Assembly: GCA_038244055.1 (NCBI GenBank)
Contig: JBBRTW010000305.1
Coordinates: forward strand, 1-8,782
Direction: 5' to 3'
Origin: DASPKW01 sp038244055
GTDB lineage: Bacteria; Planctomycetota; Phycisphaerae; Tepidisphaerales; Tepidisphaeraceae
DNA length: 8,782 nucleotides
In this document: in pieces, positions 7,242 to 8,782 of the stretch
Numbering within the stretch: position 1 is the first letter of the stretch
How the letters are laid out: every line of letters starts with the position of its first letter
Translations under genes and position numbers: made by a program
Notes under the pieces: generated by a model
Databases searched by the model: none
What the model was told of the DNA's origin: nothing
The model's input: only the letters and a program-made list of their open reading frames with translations

Positions 7242-7369
7242 GAATCAACTCATCGCAGAGTCGCAGCGGACGCTGAGAAGCACCGGGGGAAATGCGCGAT
7301 GGAAAGCGCTGGGTGAGTGGAATGTATTTTCAGGACAGACAAGAATGTCTACCCCACCATATCCCACAA
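7242..7369. other. Convergent spacer with degenerate repeats and a small hairpin
   Basis: This gap of 128 bases holds a short degenerate CGCAGAG-like array at 7254-7279 (CGCAGAG, CGCAGCGGA, CGCTGAGAA). It also holds a perfect 5-bp stem, AGACA at 7337-7341 with TGTCT at 7346-7350 around a four-base loop. The stem has no T-run on either strand, so a terminator role is weak. No gene is evident. Confidence 0.45.
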
Positions 7370-8782
7370 CTACGCCAGCACCTGCTTCACCAACTCCCCA
7401 TGCACGTCCGTCAGGCGGAAATCGCGGCCCTGGTACTTGTACGTCAGGCGGGTGTGTTCGATGCCCATCAGATGCAATAGCGTGGCGTTGAGGTCGTGAA
7501 CATGCACCGGGTTTTCGGTGATGTTGTAGGAGTAGTCATCGGTAGCGCCGAGTGAAAAGCCCTGCTTGATGCCCGCGCCGGCCATGAAGATCGTGAAGCA
7601 GCGGGGGTGATGATCGCGCCCGTAATTGTCGGCCGTCAGAGTGCCCTGGGAGTAGACCGTCCGTCCGAATTCGCCGCCCCAGACGATGAGCGTTTCATCC
7701 AGCAGCCCGCGCATTTCGAGGTCCTTGATGAGGGCGGCGGTGGCCTGGTCGGTGTCGGAGCATTGGCCGCGAATGGCCTTGGGGAGGCCGCCGTGGTGAT
7801 CCCAGCCCATGTGGAAAAGCTGGACGAAGCGCACGCCGCGCTCGGAAAGCCGCCGCGCGAGCAGCGCGTTGGCGGCGTAGGTGCCGGGCTTGTGAACATT
7901 CGGGCCGTACATGTCGAGGATGTGCTGCGGCTCTTTGGAAATATCCGCCAGATCGGGCACGGAGGTCTGCATGCGGAACGCCATTTCGTACTGGGCGATG
8001 CGGGTCTGGATCTCAGGATCGCCCAGGGCATCGTGGCGGATGGAATTGAGGGCGTCGAGTTCATCGAGCATATCCCGGCGGACGGGGCGATCGATCCCGG
8101 CCGGGTCGGAGAGCCAGAGCACCGGGTCGCCGCCATTGCGGAATTTGACGCCCTGATGAAGCGTCGGCAGAAATCCCGAGCCCCAGAGGCGGTCGTAGAG
8201 GGGCTGGTCATCGGGCCGGCCCGTGCCTTTGGAAGTGAGCACGACATAGGCGGGCAAATCCTTGTTCTCGCTGCCCAGCCCGTAGGCGAGCCAGGAGCCG
8301 ATCGATGGCCGGCCGGCAAGCTGCGAGCCGGTCTGGCAGAAGGTGATGGCGGGGTCGTGATTGATCGCCTCGGTGAACATCGATTTGATGAAGCAGAGCT
8401 TGTCGGAGAGGGTGGCCAGATGCGGAACGAGATCGCTCATCCAGTTGCCGGAATGCCCGCGGCGGGCGAATTTGAAAATGGATGGCGCGACGGGGAAGGC
8501 CTTCTGGCCGGAGGTCATGGTGGTGAGGCGCTGCCCCTGGCGGATGGATTCGGGGAGGTCCTGGGCGCGGACTTTTTCGAGGTTGGGCTTGTAGTCGAAC
8601 AAGTCCATCTGCGAAGGCGCGCCCGATTGGAAGAGGTAGATGATCCGCTTGGCCTTGGGGGCGAAACTGGGGAAGGCCGCGCCGAGAGAACCGGGTTGGG
8701 TGATGCCATCGAGGCTGCCAGCGCGGGCCGAGGCGGCGGAATTCATCAGCCCCGCCAGCGCGGCCAGGCCGATGCCGGAGGC
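7370..8782 (-). CDS. DUF1501 family secreted protein (5' end outside the window)
   Basis: This protein belongs to the DUF1501 family, an alkaline phosphatase/sulfatase-superfamily-like group abundant in planctomycetes, often exported and encoded beside DUF1549/DUF1553 genes. The frame is open to the right edge. Upstream of the internal ATG at 8746 it reads ASGIGLAALAGLM and then NSAASARAG, which looks like the hydrophobic core and AxA cleavage site of a signal peptide. The true start, probably with a Tat-type twin-arginine stretch, is therefore off the window. Counting from the ATG at 8746, motifs are IIYLFQSGAPSQMDLFDYKP (35-54), HMGWDHHGG (312-320), LIVWGGEFGRT (353-363) and GRDHHPRCFTIFMAGAGIKQG (376-396). 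The His/Asp-rich stretches are likely metal or active-site positions. The activity of the family is not established. The stop is TAG at 7372-7370, and the C-terminus looks complete. Confidence 0.94.
   Translation of the reverse strand, partial: ASGIGLAALAGLMNSAASARAGSLDGITQPGSLGAAFPSFAPKAKRIIYLFQSGAPSQMDLFDYKPNLEKVRAQDLPESIRQGQRLTTMTSGQKAFPVAPSIFKFARRGHSGNWMSDLVPHLATLSDKLCFIKSMFTEAINHDPAITFCQTGSQLAGRPSIGSWLAYGLGSENKDLPAYVVLTSKGTGRPDDQPLYDRLWGSGFLPTLHQGVKFRNGGDPVLWLSDPAGIDRPVRRDMLDELDALNSIRHDALGDPEIQTRIAQYEMAFRMQTSVPDLADISKEPQHILDMYGPNVHKPGTYAANALLARRLSERGVRFVQLFHMGWDHHGGLPKAIRGQCSDTDQATAALIKDLEMRGLLDETLIVWGGEFGRTVYSQGTLTADNYGRDHHPRCFTIFMAGAGIKQGFSLGATDDYSYNITENPVHVHDLNATLLHLMGIEHTRLTYKYQGRDFRLTDVHGELVKQVLA

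Noticed and set aside
7370..8746. DUF1501 start at ATG 8746
   Set aside because: The frame stays open to the window edge and encodes a hydrophobic signal-peptide core before that ATG, so the real start is upstream and outside.

Overview
The window most likely comes from a high-GC member of the Planctomycetota or a close PVC relative. The main evidence is a DUF1501-family secreted protein at the right edge, a family greatly expanded in planctomycetes. A Gfo/Idh/MocA oxidoreductase, an atypical Hsp70 and an ABC-type ATPase fit that setting but do not prove it. Taxonomy is inferred from gene content only. No rRNA, tRNA, transposase, phage gene or CRISPR array was seen.

Layout from left to right: (1) 6-1058, minus strand, an ABC transporter ATPase whose stop codon overlaps the ATGATG start of a further gene leaving the left edge, probably its permease. 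(2) 1137-2219, plus strand, divergent from the ATPase, a Gfo/Idh/MocA NAD(P)-dependent oxidoreductase. The two genes share an identical 10-base leader that contains the Shine-Dalgarno sequence, forming an inverted repeat. (3) 2220-2426, a complex gap with a 125-base imperfect inverted repeat followed by four tandem 14-base units, each containing ATGA, running into the next start codon. (4) 2427-4343, plus strand, an Hsp70-family ATPase with a non-canonical C-terminal part and an in-frame heptanucleotide repeat. (5) 4385-5452, minus strand, an ATP-grasp ligase-like protein convergent with the Hsp70. (6) 5453-5642, a divergent spacer carrying inverted arrays of a 7-base repeat next to both flanking start codons. 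(7) 5643-6473 and 6507-7241, plus strand, two different class I SAM-dependent methyltransferases in tandem, FkbM-like and then a second type. (8) 7370 to the right edge, minus strand, a DUF1501 protein whose signal-peptide-encoding 5' end lies partly outside the window.

How the genes may work together: the ATPase and the gene at the left edge look like one ABC-2-type export operon. The ATP-grasp protein and the two methyltransferases form a compact divergent cassette that could modify a small molecule, peptide or glycan, but no substrate can be read from the sequence. The most unusual features are in the repeats: dispersed heptamers (two intergenic arrays and one inside a coding region), a REP-like long hairpin, and a chain of stop-start-overlapping mini-ORFs leading into the Hsp70 gene. 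No complete new multi-gene system could be shown. The mini-ORF chain and the ATP-grasp/methyltransferase cassette are the best candidates.
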